Below, piece after piece: positions 36,648-45,194 of a stretch of DNA of 64,000 nt. The stretch comes from CBDFGT01 sp965247225 (GTDB lineage Bacteria > Pseudomonadota > Alphaproteobacteria > Rhizobiales > Rhizobiaceae). The DNA lies in assembly GCA_965247225.1 (NCBI GenBank), contig CBDFGT010000014.1, positions 99,699 to 163,698 of the forward strand. The letters run 5' to 3'. The translations under genes were made by a program, and so were the position numbers. Below the pieces are notes generated by a model that worked only from the letters and a program-made list of their open reading frames with translations, was not told the origin of the DNA and searched no databases. Positions within the stretch are counted from its first letter, which is position 1; each line of letters starts with the position of its first letter.

Positions 36648-37364
36648 TCAGGGCGCTTCCTTGAACCTGTAACCGACACCATACAGTGTTTCGATCATAT
36701 CGAAATCATCGTCAACCACTTTGAATTTCTTGCGCAGGCGCTTGATATGACTGTCGATGGTCCTGTCGTCAACATAGACCTGCTCGTCATAGGCTGCGTC
36801 CATCAGGGAATCACGACTTTTGACAACGCCCGGGCGTTGCGCCAGCGCATGAAGAATCAGGAATTCGGTCACCGTCAAGATAACCGCCTCATTTTTCCAG
36901 GTGCAGGTATGGCGTTCCTGGTCCATGGTCAATTGCCCGCGTTCCAGCGATCTGGAGGGTGCTATGCCGGTTTTGGCAGTCTGGGCGGCGGCGGCTTCCC
37001 TGTTTTGGGCGCGCCGCAGGATTGCGCGCACACGTTCAACCAGAAGCCGCTGCGAAAAGGGTTTTGTGATAAAGTCGTCCGCGCCCATTTTCAGGCCAAA
37101 CAACTCGTCAATCTCCTCATCTTTGGAGGTCAGGAAAATCACGGGAATGTCCGATTTCTGTCGCAACCGGCGCAGCAGTTCCATCCCGTCCATGCGTGGC
37201 ATCTTGATGTCGAATATGGCCAGATGCGGTGGACGTGCCAGAAGACCATCCAGTGCAGAAACACCATCCGTATAGGTTTCAACCTTGTATCCTTCCGCCT
37301 CAAGGGCAATGGAGACAGAAGTCAAAATATTGCGATCGTCGTCGACCAGGGCAATTGTGTGCAT
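36648..37364 (-). CDS. chvI: ChvI/BvrR response regulator
   Basis: 238-residue OmpR-type regulator. The receiver domain has ALVDDDRN, phospho-acceptor Asp52 in IFDIKMPRMDG, and TKPFSQRLL; the winged-helix DNA-binding domain is at about 145-235 (SRDSLMDAAYDEQVYVDDRT, then IDSHIKRLRKKF). Partner of ChvG. Transcribed divergently from pckA, as in relatives. A direct repeat CTGCACCGG occurs upstream at 37387-37395 and 37402-37410. Confidence 0.96.
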   Translation of the reverse strand: MHTIALVDDDRNILTSVSIALEAEGYKVETYTDGVSALDGLLARPPHLAIFDIKMPRMDGMELLRRLRQKSDIPVIFLTSKDEEIDELFGLKMGADDFITKPFSQRLLVERVRAILRRAQNREAAAAQTAKTGIAPSRSLERGQLTMDQERHTCTWKNEAVILTVTEFLILHALAQRPGVVKSRDSLMDAAYDEQVYVDDRTIDSHIKRLRKKFKVVDDDFDMIETLYGVGYRFKEAP

Positions 37365-37703
37365 GTCTTTTCCCGAACGTTTGAAACTGCACCGGCACAG
37401 GCTGCACCGGGCTTTATGGAAGCGTCACATCAGACTATACGCTTATTGAGGGTAAAGGTGGAACAAATTGTGGCAAAGTCTATCCACGAGGTTCCCGGAA
37501 TAAAATCCTTTCTGCCTGATATCCGGGAGAACACAGTCGCCGGACAGGAATTCAACCGATTTAAAATTTGCAAGTATTATTTAAATCGATTAATACATTG
37601 AAAATATTTGCTTATTACACAAAGCCTTATTGCAAAACGAAACTTCATGTGCCAATCCTCACGAGGACAACAGGCAGAACGCCGCAGCATGGAGATTTGT
37701 ATC
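37365..37703. other. 339-base divergent chvI-pckA intergenic region
   Basis: Contains promoters for both genes, though hexamers are not clear enough to place. Structures seen: direct repeats CTGCACCGG (37387, 37402) near chvI and an inverted repeat CGATTTAAA/TTTAAATCG (37557-37588) in an AT-rich stretch nearer pckA. No coding potential. Confidence 0.6.
37557..37588. promoter_or_regulatory. Inverted repeat upstream of pckA
   Basis: Perfect 9-base arms CGATTTAAA (37557-37565) and TTTAAATCG (37580-37588), 14 bases apart, 115 bases before the pckA start. It does not match the LacI-type PckR site I recall (TGAAACCGGTTTCA). Confidence 0.4.
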
Positions 37704-39314
37704 ATGAAAGAATTCGGTATTCGCAATCCGGACATCGGGATTGATACAATAGGCTTTGGTAACGTGGATACGGTTTACTATAACTGTCTCGAAGATGATC
37801 TCACACGGGAAGCACTAGGGCGCAACGAAGCAGTATTGACGGCAGACGGAGTTGTCCGTGCCCTGACAGGCCAGCACACGGGCCGTTCCGCCAGGGACAA
37901 GTTTGTTGTAAAGGATGAACAGACGGCAGATGTGATCTGGTGGGACAATAACCGGGCAATGTCGCAGGACCATTTTGCCGTTCTCAGGCAGGATATGCTG
38001 GCCCACGCTGCGGGCATGCATCTGTTCGTTCAGGATCTGGTCGCTGGTGCTGACATTGAGAATGCCCTGCCAACCCGTGTGGTCACAGAACTTGCCTGGC
38101 ATTCCCTGTTCATCCGCAATCTTCTGATCCGCCCGGAGCGAGAGAGCCTGGCAGGCTTTGTCCCCAAACTGACGATCATCGATCTGCCGGGCTTCCGTGC
38201 CGATCCTGCCCGTCATGGCTGCAGGTCCGAGACAGTGATTGCCTGTGATCTGGCCAATGGCCTCGTTCTGATCGGCGGTACATCCTATGCCGGTGAGATC
38301 AAGAAATCCGTCTTCACAGTTTTGAACTATCTCCTGCCACAAAAGTCGGTCATGCCGATGCATTGCTCGGCCAATGTCGGCAAGGAGGGGGACACAGCGG
38401 TGTTCTTCGGCCTTTCCGGCACCGGAAAAACCACACTGTCGGCCGATCCGGACCGCACCCTGATCGGGGACGACGAGCATGGCTGGGGCGAAAACGGTAT
38501 CTTCAATTTTGAAGGCGGCTGCTATGCCAAGACCATTCGCCTCTCGGCAGAGGCTGAACCGGAAATCTATGCCACGACGAAACGTCCGGGCACTGTTCTG
38601 GAAAACGTTGTGCTCGACAAGGACGGCAATCCTGACTTCAATGATGCGTCTCTGACAGAAAATACCCGTTGTGCCTATCCTCTGCATTTCATTCCGAATG
38701 CATCGCAGACAGGGCTGTCAGGTCATCCAGGAACCATTATCATGCTGACGGCCGATGCCTTCGGTGTCATGCCGCCCATTGCCCGGCTCACCCCGGAACA
38801 GGCCATGTATCACTTCCTGTCAGGCTATACAGCCAAGGTTGCCGGTACGGAAAAGGGTGTTACCGAGCCTGAGGCAACATTTTCTACCTGCTTTGGTGCG
38901 CCGTTCATGCCGCGTCACCCTTCCGTCTATGGAAACCTGCTGCGGGATCTGATTGCCAGGCATGGTGCAAGATGCTGGCTGGTCAACACCGGCTGGACCG
39001 GTGGAGCCTATGGCACGGGGCGCCGCATGCCGATAAAGGCGACACGCACATTGCTGACGGCTGCCCTGGACGGTACGCTTGAAAAGGCGATTTTCCGCAC
39101 CGACGCCAATTTCGGCTTCCAGGTTCCGGTTGCCTGCCATGGCGTTGACACGAAAATCCTCGATCCGCGCTCCACCTGGCTTGACCGTTCCTCTTATGAT
39201 GCGCAGGCATCAAGGCTGGTCAACATGTTCATCACCAATTTTGAGAAATTTGAAAACAATGTCGATGGAACAGTGCTGGATGCCGCGCCGCGCATTCAGG
39301 TTGCCGCACAATGA
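37704..39314 (+). CDS. pckA: ATP-dependent phosphoenolpyruvate carboxykinase
   Basis: 536-residue enzyme converting oxaloacetate and ATP to PEP, the entry to gluconeogenesis. Visible: TGQHTGRSARDKFVV, MHCSANVGKEGDTAVFFGLS, the P-loop GLSGTGKTTLSADP, LIGDDEHGW, and the C-terminal NTGWTGGAYGTG. The ATG at 37704 is preceded by GGAG at 37691-37694; the upstream frame begins at a TTG in AT-rich DNA and is rejected. In rhizobia pckA lies divergent to chvI, as here. Confidence 0.97.
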   Translation: MKEFGIRNPDIGIDTIGFGNVDTVYYNCLEDDLTREALGRNEAVLTADGVVRALTGQHTGRSARDKFVVKDEQTADVIWWDNNRAMSQDHFAVLRQDMLAHAAGMHLFVQDLVAGADIENALPTRVVTELAWHSLFIRNLLIRPERESLAGFVPKLTIIDLPGFRADPARHGCRSETVIACDLANGLVLIGGTSYAGEIKKSVFTVLNYLLPQKSVMPMHCSANVGKEGDTAVFFGLSGTGKTTLSADPDRTLIGDDEHGWGENGIFNFEGGCYAKTIRLSAEAEPEIYATTKRPGTVLENVVLDKDGNPDFNDASLTENTRCAYPLHFIPNASQTGLSGHPGTIIMLTADAFGVMPPIARLTPEQAMYHFLSGYTAKVAGTEKGVTEPEATFSTCFGAPFMPRHPSVYGNLLRDLIARHGARCWLVNTGWTGGAYGTGRRMPIKATRTLLTAALDGTLEKAIFRTDANFGFQVPVACHGVDTKILDPRSTWLDRSSYDAQASRLVNMFITNFEKFENNVDGTVLDAAPRIQVAAQ

Positions 39315-39356
39315 ACCACACACATTGATTCACAGGAAACCCGGCTGGAAACTGCC

Positions 39357-39384
39357 GGGTTCCACTGAGAGACATTATGCTCTA
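39357..39384. repeat. 28-base dispersed repeat, copy 1
   Basis: GGGTTCCNNNGAGAGACAT with ATGCTCTA at its end; matches 62667-62694 at 24 of 28 positions. The GGTTCC...ATCATGCTCTA pattern resembles half of a palindromic repeat common in brucella-type genomes (from memory). It lies directly after a GC hairpin (AACCCGGC/GCCGGGTT, 39338-39361) downstream of pckA that has no T-run. Confidence 0.5.
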
Positions 39385-39434
39385 AATGGCCTGCACCTGT
39401 GAGATAGACATCTCAACGAAACGAGGCATGCGCC

Positions 39435-39869
39435 ATGGCCAGTGATCCGCTCTATATCAATCCTGCGATCACCATTGCGGGTTGGGAACTGACAGAACAG
39501 TTTGTTCTGGCCGGTGGTCCCGGCGGCCAGAATGTCAACAAGGTTTCAACGGCGGTACAATTGTTCTTCACATTGCGCGATTCGCCATCCCTGCCCCAAA
39601 GGGTCAAGGCCAATGCCGCCGCCCTTGCCGGCCGTCGCCTCTCAAGGGATGGTGTTCTCCTGATCGAGGCCAGCCGTTTTCGCTCGCAGGAGCGCAACCG
39701 TGAAGATGCACGCGAGCGCCTGAAAGAGCTGATCCTCAAGGCTGCCGAACCGCCACCGCCTCCCCGGCGCAAGACAAGGCCGACCAAAGGATCTGTCGAG
39801 CGGCGGCTGAAAGAAAAGGCCGGGCGTTCGGATGTCAAAAAAATGCGCACACGTCCGGACGGCGATTGA
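39435..39869 (+). CDS. arfB: Alternative ribosome-rescue factor ArfB (class I release-factor-like hydrolase)
   Basis: 144-residue ArfB/YaeJ/ICT1-type peptidyl-tRNA hydrolase, which frees ribosomes stalled without a stop codon. The catalytic GGQ (residues 30-32) sits in AGGPGGQNVNKVSTAVQL, and the C-terminal tail is Lys/Arg-rich (PRRKTRPTKGSVERRLKEKA), which is needed for ribosome binding. No stop-codon recognition domain. Followed 41 bases later by alkB on the same strand. Confidence 0.94.
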   Translation: MASDPLYINPAITIAGWELTEQFVLAGGPGGQNVNKVSTAVQLFFTLRDSPSLPQRVKANAAALAGRRLSRDGVLLIEASRFRSQERNREDARERLKELILKAAEPPPPPRRKTRPTKGSVERRLKEKAGRSDVKKMRTRPDGD

Positions 39870-39910
39870 AATCGTAAAACACGGAATACACATAACAGGC
39901 CGGAGCTGCC

Positions 39911-40525
39911 ATGTTCGTACTACCCAAAGGCATTCGCCATATCCCGGGATATCTGGACCGCGACCGGCAGCAGCTTCTGGTTGACCAGGTGCGCACTATT
40001 GTCAGCCAGGCACCGCTTTTCACACCGGTCATGCCCAAAACCGGGGTGCCGATGTCGGTGCGCATGACCAATTGCGGTACGCTCGGCTGGGTCACAGACA
40101 AGGATGGCGGCTATCGCTATCAGCCCGTTCATCCGGTCACCGGCAGGCCCTGGCCCGCTATTCCGGAAGACATTCTCAAAATCTGGAATGATGTTGCCGG
40201 AACAGACCTTCAGCCGGAAGCCTGTCTGATCAATTTTTATGAGGCCAATGCCAGGATGGGCCTGCATCAGGACCGCGACGAGCTGGACCTCACCAGTCCG
40301 GTTGTTTCCATTTCGCTGGGCGACGCCTGCCTGTTCCGGGTGGGCGGCACCGCCCGGAAAGACCCGACCGGCTCATTCCGGCTTTCCGGCGGCGACATTG
40401 TGGTCCTGGGCGGCGAGGGTCGCCTGTGCTTCCACGGCGTTGACAGGATTTATCCGGCCACATCAACGCTTTTGAAGAAAGGCGGACGCATCAATCTGAC
40501 CTTGCGCCGCGTGATGCCGGCCTGA
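39911..40525 (+). CDS. alkB: AlkB-type Fe(II)/2-oxoglutarate DNA repair dioxygenase
   Basis: 204-residue oxidative demethylase for 1-methyladenine and 3-methylcytosine. Iron ligands are visible in MGLHQDRDEL (HxD) and in LCFHGVDRI (distal His); the 2-oxoglutarate-binding arginines are in INLTLRRV. The substrate-loop motif LINFYEANARMG is typical of bacterial AlkB. No ada gene is adjacent. Probably co-transcribed with arfB. Confidence 0.94.
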   Translation: MFVLPKGIRHIPGYLDRDRQQLLVDQVRTIVSQAPLFTPVMPKTGVPMSVRMTNCGTLGWVTDKDGGYRYQPVHPVTGRPWPAIPEDILKIWNDVAGTDLQPEACLINFYEANARMGLHQDRDELDLTSPVVSISLGDACLFRVGGTARKDPTGSFRLSGGDIVVLGGEGRLCFHGVDRIYPATSTLLKKGGRINLTLRRVMPA

Positions 40526-40546
40526 GCACACAGATCATTACCCGGC

Positions 40547-41554
40547 TCATAATTTCCGCAGGGCCACTTTTTCCACCAGATGATCCCGGCCCTTTTGCAG
40601 GATAAGGTCGGCGCGCGGGCGCGTCGGCAAAATATTCTGCCGCAGGTTTTTCAGGTTGATATTCTTCCACAGTCCTTCGGCCACCTCGCGGGCAGCCTCT
40701 TCGCTGATTGTGGCATAGCGGTTGAAAAAAGAATCCGGGCTTTTGAACGCCGTGTCCCGCAGCCGCATGAACCGCTCCACATACCAGGTGTGGATCATTG
40801 CCTCCTCGGCATCAATATAGATCGAGAAATCAAAGAAATCCGATACCATCGGAATAATCTTGCCGTCTGCCGGAAGATCGCGGGACTGCAGGACATTGAT
40901 ACCCTCGAAAATCAGGATATCCGGCCGGTCGACAGTCTGCACCTTGTTCGGCAGCACATCATAGGTCAGATGGGAATAGCAGGGTGCCTGTACATTGGGC
41001 TGACCTGCCTTGATGGCCGAGAGAAACCGCAACAGGGCCCCCAGATCATAACTGTCGGGAAAACCCTTGCGCTCCATCAGGTTGTCCCGCTTCAGAATGG
41101 CGTTGGGATAGAGAAACCCGTCAGTGGTCACCAGATCGACCTTCGGGCTGGAGGGCCAGCGGGCCAGAAGCTGCTTGAGGATGCGGGCCGTGGTCGATTT
41201 CCCCACGGCCACTGATCCGGCAATGCCAATCACAAAAGGGGTCTTGGCAACATTGTCGATGCTCAAAAACCGCTTGCGCTGCTCAAACAGCAATTGCGAC
41301 GATTCCACATGCGATGACAAAAGCCGGGACAGCGACAGATAGATCCGCCGCACCTCGTCAATATCGATAGGGTCATTGAGCGAACGCAACTTGCGCACTT
41401 CGTCGGCACTCAAGGTCAAAGGCGTGTCGGCGCGAAAATGCGACCACTCTTCTGCCGAATAAAACCTGTAGGGAGAATACTCATTCGGCTGGAAATGATC
41501 CAGAATGTCCGATCCGCCAGCAATTGTCCCCGCACTTTTCTTTGCCTGTGTCAT
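40547..41554 (-). CDS. coaA: Pantothenate kinase type I
   Basis: 335-residue CoaA, the first enzyme of coenzyme A synthesis, of the P-loop (PRK-like) type. P-loop GIAGSVAVGKSTTARIL at about residue 108; YDLGALLRFL, CYSHLTYDV and FEGINVLQ follow. Overlaps the hisE stop by four bases (ATGA), so it is expressed as the last gene of the his operon, the conserved rhizobial arrangement. Convergent with alkB, only 21 bases apart. Confidence 0.96.
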   Translation of the reverse strand: MTQAKKSAGTIAGGSDILDHFQPNEYSPYRFYSAEEWSHFRADTPLTLSADEVRKLRSLNDPIDIDEVRRIYLSLSRLLSSHVESSQLLFEQRKRFLSIDNVAKTPFVIGIAGSVAVGKSTTARILKQLLARWPSSPKVDLVTTDGFLYPNAILKRDNLMERKGFPDSYDLGALLRFLSAIKAGQPNVQAPCYSHLTYDVLPNKVQTVDRPDILIFEGINVLQSRDLPADGKIIPMVSDFFDFSIYIDAEEAMIHTWYVERFMRLRDTAFKSPDSFFNRYATISEEAAREVAEGLWKNINLKNLRQNILPTRPRADLILQKGRDHLVEKVALRKL

Positions 41555-41874
41555 GCGCCCTGCCGGTTCGCCTTTTCTGTAAGGCCGGATTGAACGGTTC
41601 GTTTCTGGAGTTCTTCCAGAACATCCTTTAACGGGATATCCGCAATTTTCAATACGACCATCAGATGATAAAGAAGGTCGGCAGCTTCCGATGTCAGGCT
41701 GGCCTTGTCACCTTCAATGGCTGCGATAACGGTTTCAACCGCTTCCTCACCCAGTTTTTTGGCAGCCCGGGACTGGCCTGCCGCCACAAGCCTGGCCGTC
41801 CAGGATTCCGTTGCGGGTGCCAGCGCCCGTGCGGCGACAATGGCTTCCAGATCTGTGAGTGAAAAACCGCTCAT
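41551..41874 (-). CDS. hisE: Phosphoribosyl-ATP pyrophosphatase
   Basis: 107-residue HisE, second step of histidine synthesis (PR-ATP to PR-AMP). The MazG-like motif KKLGEEAVETVIAA, followed by EAADLLYHLMVVL, carries the metal-binding acidic residues. HisI is not fused and not nearby. Overlaps hisF and coaA by four bases each. Confidence 0.95.
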   Translation of the reverse strand: MSGFSLTDLEAIVAARALAPATESWTARLVAAGQSRAAKKLGEEAVETVIAAIEGDKASLTSEAADLLYHLMVVLKIADIPLKDVLEELQKRTVQSGLTEKANRQGA

Positions 41875-42680
41875 GCACAGGCTCCTGCAAGCCCGTCCAG
41901 GCGCATGGCAATGCCGTGCCCGGCCATATAGCGCTTGGTCTCGCCAATGGTGAATGTACCGAAATGGAAGATGGAGGCTGCCAGAACCGCCGTGGCGTGG
42001 CCGTCGCGAATGCCCTCGACCATATGATCCAGCGTGCCGACCCCTCCGGAAGCGATCACCGGCACGGACACAGCGTCAGCTATGGCCCGCGTCAGTTCCA
42101 GATCATAACCGGTCTTGCTGCCGTCACGGTCCATGGAGGTGACCAGCAATTCACCGGCACCGCGCGCCACCATTTTCAGGGCAAATTCAACCGCATCGAT
42201 TCCCGTCGCGTTGCGCCCGCCATGGGTATAGATTTCCCATGCGCTGCTGTTGTCCTTCCCGAGACCCTGCTCGCGGCGGCGCTTGGCATCAATGGAAACC
42301 ACAATGCACTGGTTGCCAAATTTGTCGGCGGCTTCCGCCACAAAATCCGGATTGTTGACGGCCGCCGAATTGATGGACACCTTGTCGGCCCCGCACAAAA
42401 GCAGCTTGCGGATATCGGCCACCGTGCGCACGCCGCCGCCCACCGTCAAAGGCATGAAACATTGCTCGGCCGTGTGTGCCACAACATCAAAAATCGTCTC
42501 GCGATTGTCCGACGAGGCGGTAATATCGAGAAAGCACAATTCATCGGCACCGGCAGCATCATAAGCCTTTGCGCATTCCACCGGATCGCCGGCATCAACC
42601 AGATTGACAAAGCTCACGCCTTTGACAACGCGGCCATCTTTGACATCAAGACAGGGAATGACACGGGCTTTCAGGGTCAT
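41871..42680 (-). CDS. hisF: Imidazole glycerol phosphate synthase subunit HisF
   Basis: 269-residue cyclase subunit that uses ammonia from HisH to make IGP and AICAR. Visible: RVIPCLDVKDGRVVKGVSF with the first catalytic Asp (Asp12), GGGVRTVADIRKLLLCGADK, VTSMDRDGSKTGYD with the second catalytic Asp, and ASGGVGTLDHMVEG. The start at 42680 (MTLKARV) is chosen by alignment with the family; the open frame reaches 42779. In relatives hisA lies immediately upstream; here about 700 non-coding bases and a hydrolase gene intervene. Confidence 0.96.
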   Translation of the reverse strand: MTLKARVIPCLDVKDGRVVKGVSFVNLVDAGDPVECAKAYDAAGADELCFLDITASSDNRETIFDVVAHTAEQCFMPLTVGGGVRTVADIRKLLLCGADKVSINSAAVNNPDFVAEAADKFGNQCIVVSIDAKRRREQGLGKDNSSAWEIYTHGGRNATGIDAVEFALKMVARGAGELLVTSMDRDGSKTGYDLELTRAIADAVSVPVIASGGVGTLDHMVEGIRDGHATAVLAASIFHFGTFTIGETKRYMAGHGIAMRLDGLAGACA

Positions 42681-43375
42681 GAAAATACCACCAGAGTAAA
42701 TAGGCTTGCCCCTCATACAAAGCTTGGAACCAATTGGCGAGGAAAAACTGTCGTACCTGCAATGCCCTGCCCAAAGCACCTTTACCCCGGCCTGACCAAT
42801 GTCACCCGGGTTTTGCTTGCATTTGGCCCTTGATCAAGGGCCGGGGCACAGGTCGTGCCTGATATGGTAGTAAAGGTGACACGATCCCGTGCCCCGTTTC
42901 AGCGGTCTGCCTCTGCCAACTCCGGTTCCTCTGCCTCCTGCAAGCGCGATTGTTACGCAAGCAGGGCTTGTGTGCCACACAGGCACGCCGGCTTCTCGTT
43001 AACGGAAGCGGGGGGAACCATTTTCTGACAGTGCCTCCGGTCATGACCTGCGTCTTGATCCTGCCCGAAGCGCCGGTTCCATCTCGCCGGCAACGCTTTT
43101 CCGGTGTATCCGATGATGGAACGCGGACATTATAGGCATGAATGCAGGGGACGGGGAAAACCGGGAGGAAATTATTTTGTGAAAGAACCACATTGACGTC
43201 ATTGCGGGGCTGCGCGGCAGAACCCGGAATCCAGATACAGGACTTCGGGATTTGACTTCAATGTTGCAAAACCGGCTCTGGATTCCGGGTTTGACTGAAG
43301 TCGCCCCGCAATGGCGCTCGCATCGGATGACGGATTCATGCTGCGCAGCCCCGGAAAGACGGACTGCACGGGTGC
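42681..43375. other. 695-base region without a convincing gene
   Basis: Separates the hydrolase gene from hisF. Short frames on both strands have no recognisable features. It holds the 114-base inverted-repeat element at 43200-43313. The rest shows no tRNA, terminator or clear promoter, although hisF must be expressed across or from it. The his operon of relatives has no such gap. Confidence 0.6.
43200..43313. repeat. Large imperfect palindromic element
   Basis: Outer arms CATTGCGGGG (43200-43209) and CCCCGCAATG (43304-43313), inner arms AACCCGGAATCCAG (43221-43234) and CTGGATTCCGGGTT (43278-43291), all perfect. The layout resembles the 'GTCATTGCG...AATCCAG' palindromic repeats of many proteobacteria, a family recognised from memory. 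No ORF inside. Confidence 0.7.
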
Positions 43376-44212
43376 CTACGCCACTGCAGAACCCCACTGT
43401 TGCAGCCATTCCAGCGTCGCAGGCAGCATTTTGCCATCCAGCGTTTTCGGCCCGAAACTGCAGCCGAAGGAATGGTCCATCCCGAAAATATCCAGCCGGT
43501 GCGGGCCCTGATGATAGGCAAGCAGGATTTTCCCCGATGCGGGTTGCGGGAAAACCGCCTCGTCATGAAGGCCGACAATCACCTGCACCGGCCCCCGATA
43601 GGAGACCAGCGCCGCCACCGGATCTGTCAGCGGAATTTCATGCAGGCAGGACGCCCTGAGCGTGGTCTCTCCGCCCCACGGCAATGGGGCCGTGATCAGG
43701 GTTTTTGCCGGTTGTCCGAGTGCCTGTAAAACCCTGTCGCTTCCCAGAAGATGGGAAAATGTCAGCATGGGGTTTACCACCGGTGCCCACAGGACAAGGC
43801 TTTTGACCTGTGGTCTGAGACGGGCCACATGGCAGGCCACCAGACCGCCCTGGCTCCAGCCGAGAATGGAAATCTGCGTCCGGTCGATCCCCGGGCAGGC
43901 TGAAAGCCAGTCAAACCCGGCCACGGCATCGGTTGTCTGGCCCGAAAAGGTCGTGTCTTCCCACAGGCCCTCGCTGTCACCGGAGCCGCGAAAATCGATC
44001 CGCAAACTGGCAAATCCGGCCTGCGCGAGCAGACGCGCCGTACGCGAAAACACGCCTTCTGCGGTTCCGGCAATCGCCATTTCATGGCGCGATCCGGTAA
44101 ACCCGTGCAGCAAAAGCACGGCAGGGGCCGGGGTTTGGTTCTCCGGCAGGCAGAGTGTGGCGATAACAGTCTGGCCTTCGACCGGAAAGACAATATCCCG
44201 CTCGATCATCAC
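43376..44212 (-). CDS. Alpha/beta hydrolase (S33-type serine hydrolase)
   Basis: 278 residues, cytoplasmic (no signal). Oxyanion-hole motif LLLHGFTGSRHE, nucleophile elbow ILGWSQGGLVA, acid in IVGLHDEAVFPQ and catalytic His in MDHSFGCSF. The substrate is not predictable; esterase or peptidase activity on small molecules is possible. The two starts MM (44212/44209) overlap the hisA stop, so it is translationally coupled to hisA although it has no evident role in histidine synthesis. Insertion of this gene between hisA and hisF is unusual. Confidence 0.85.
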   Translation of the reverse strand: MMIERDIVFPVEGQTVIATLCLPENQTPAPAVLLLHGFTGSRHEMAIAGTAEGVFSRTARLLAQAGFASLRIDFRGSGDSEGLWEDTTFSGQTTDAVAGFDWLSACPGIDRTQISILGWSQGGLVACHVARLRPQVKSLVLWAPVVNPMLTFSHLLGSDRVLQALGQPAKTLITAPLPWGGETTLRASCLHEIPLTDPVAALVSYRGPVQVIVGLHDEAVFPQPASGKILLAYHQGPHRLDIFGMDHSFGCSFGPKTLDGKMLPATLEWLQQWGSAVA

Positions 44213-44937
44213 CGGGCCCGCAACAGTTTCAGCGCCTCGCCCGGATCAATCCGCCCGTCATAGAGCGCCCGGCCCGAAATGGCCCCTTCGAGTTTTTGCG
44301 CGTCTGGTTGAGTCATCCGGACAATATCGTCCATCGAGGCAAGTCCGCCGGAGGCAATCACCGGAATGGACACCGCATCGGCCAAAGCCAGCGTTGACGG
44401 CCAGTTGATGCCGGCCAGAATACCATCGCGATCAATATCGGTGTAAATGATCGCCGCAACGCCGGCACCTTCAAACTTTTTGGCAAGGTCGATCACGCCA
44501 AGCGACGAGGCCTCCGCCCAGCCCTCAACGGCCACCTTGCCCTCCCTGGCGTCGATTCCGACGGCCACCCTGCCCGGAAACAGCTTGCAGGCTTCGATCA
44601 CCAGCGCCGGATCCCGCACGGCCACGGTTCCAAGAATGACGCGGGCAAGACCGCGCGACAGCCAGTTTTCCATATGGGCAAGCGTGCGGATGCCGCCACC
44701 GAGCTGAACCGGATTTTTTGTGGCCTTCAGGATGGCATCAACGGCTGCACCATTGACCGACTGTCCGGCAAAGGCACCGTTCAGATCCACCACATGCAAC
44801 CATTCAAACCCCTGATTTTCAAAGGCAAGCGCCTGATCTGCCGGATTTTCATTGTAGAGCGTGGCCTCATTCATATCGCCGAGCTTCAGGCGCACGCACT
44901 GACCGTCTTTCAGATCGATGGCTGGGAAAAGAATCAT
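44209..44937 (-). CDS. hisA: ProFAR isomerase HisA
   Basis: 242-residue TIM-barrel isomerase of histidine synthesis. Catalytic Asp8 in FPAIDLKDGQCVRLKLGD and second Asp in IYTDIDRDGILAG; phosphate-binding GGGIRTLAHMENWL and ASGGLASMDDIV are present. Upstream in the operon are two small unknown genes and then hisH; downstream is the alpha/beta hydrolase. Confidence 0.96.
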   Translation of the reverse strand: MILFPAIDLKDGQCVRLKLGDMNEATLYNENPADQALAFENQGFEWLHVVDLNGAFAGQSVNGAAVDAILKATKNPVQLGGGIRTLAHMENWLSRGLARVILGTVAVRDPALVIEACKLFPGRVAVGIDAREGKVAVEGWAEASSLGVIDLAKKFEGAGVAAIIYTDIDRDGILAGINWPSTLALADAVSIPVIASGGLASMDDIVRMTQPDAQKLEGAISGRALYDGRIDPGEALKLLRAR

Positions 44938-44954
44938 GGTGTTTCATCCGGGTA

Positions 44955-45164
44955 TTATTGGGGAATATTGGTTACAGGAAAGAACGCACGCCAGGCGTCA
45001 ATGAAATCTGAACCGAAAATGGCAGCAGCAAAAATGACGCCGGTTACGAACAAGGTCCATATTCCCGTCGCAATCAGACCCGTGCCTACCTGTTGCCAAA
45101 ATCCGGACTGTGACTTTATTGAGGCTTCAATATCGCGGGCTTGCCGCAAAGTCTCGGTGTTCAC
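44955..45164 (-). CDS. Small single-pass membrane protein of unknown function
   Basis: 69 residues from a GTG start: a charged N-terminal helix (MNTETLRQARDIEASIKSQ) and one membrane helix (about 25-48, GTGLIATGIWTLFVTGVIFA). No family recognised. The frame is open upstream to the TAA at 45195-45197 that ends the preceding small gene, and the two genes share that frame, so the coding unit could be a read-through or nonsense-split product. The ribosome-binding site of the GTG is weak. It ends 17 bases before the hisA start. Confidence 0.5.
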   Translation of the reverse strand: MNTETLRQARDIEASIKSQSGFWQQVGTGLIATGIWTLFVTGVIFAAAIFGSDFIDAWRAFFPVTNIPQ

Positions 45165-45194
45165 AGCATCCAGCCGTTTGGTCTTCGCCCGCCA

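Noticed and set aside
39338..39361. Rho-independent terminator after pckA
   Set aside because: A stable hairpin is present but is followed by CCACTGAG, not a T-run, so I did not call it.
42802..43191. 129-codon frame in the his-operon gap
   Set aside because: Arg/Pro-rich low-information translation, no Shine-Dalgarno sequence, no family; treated as non-coding.
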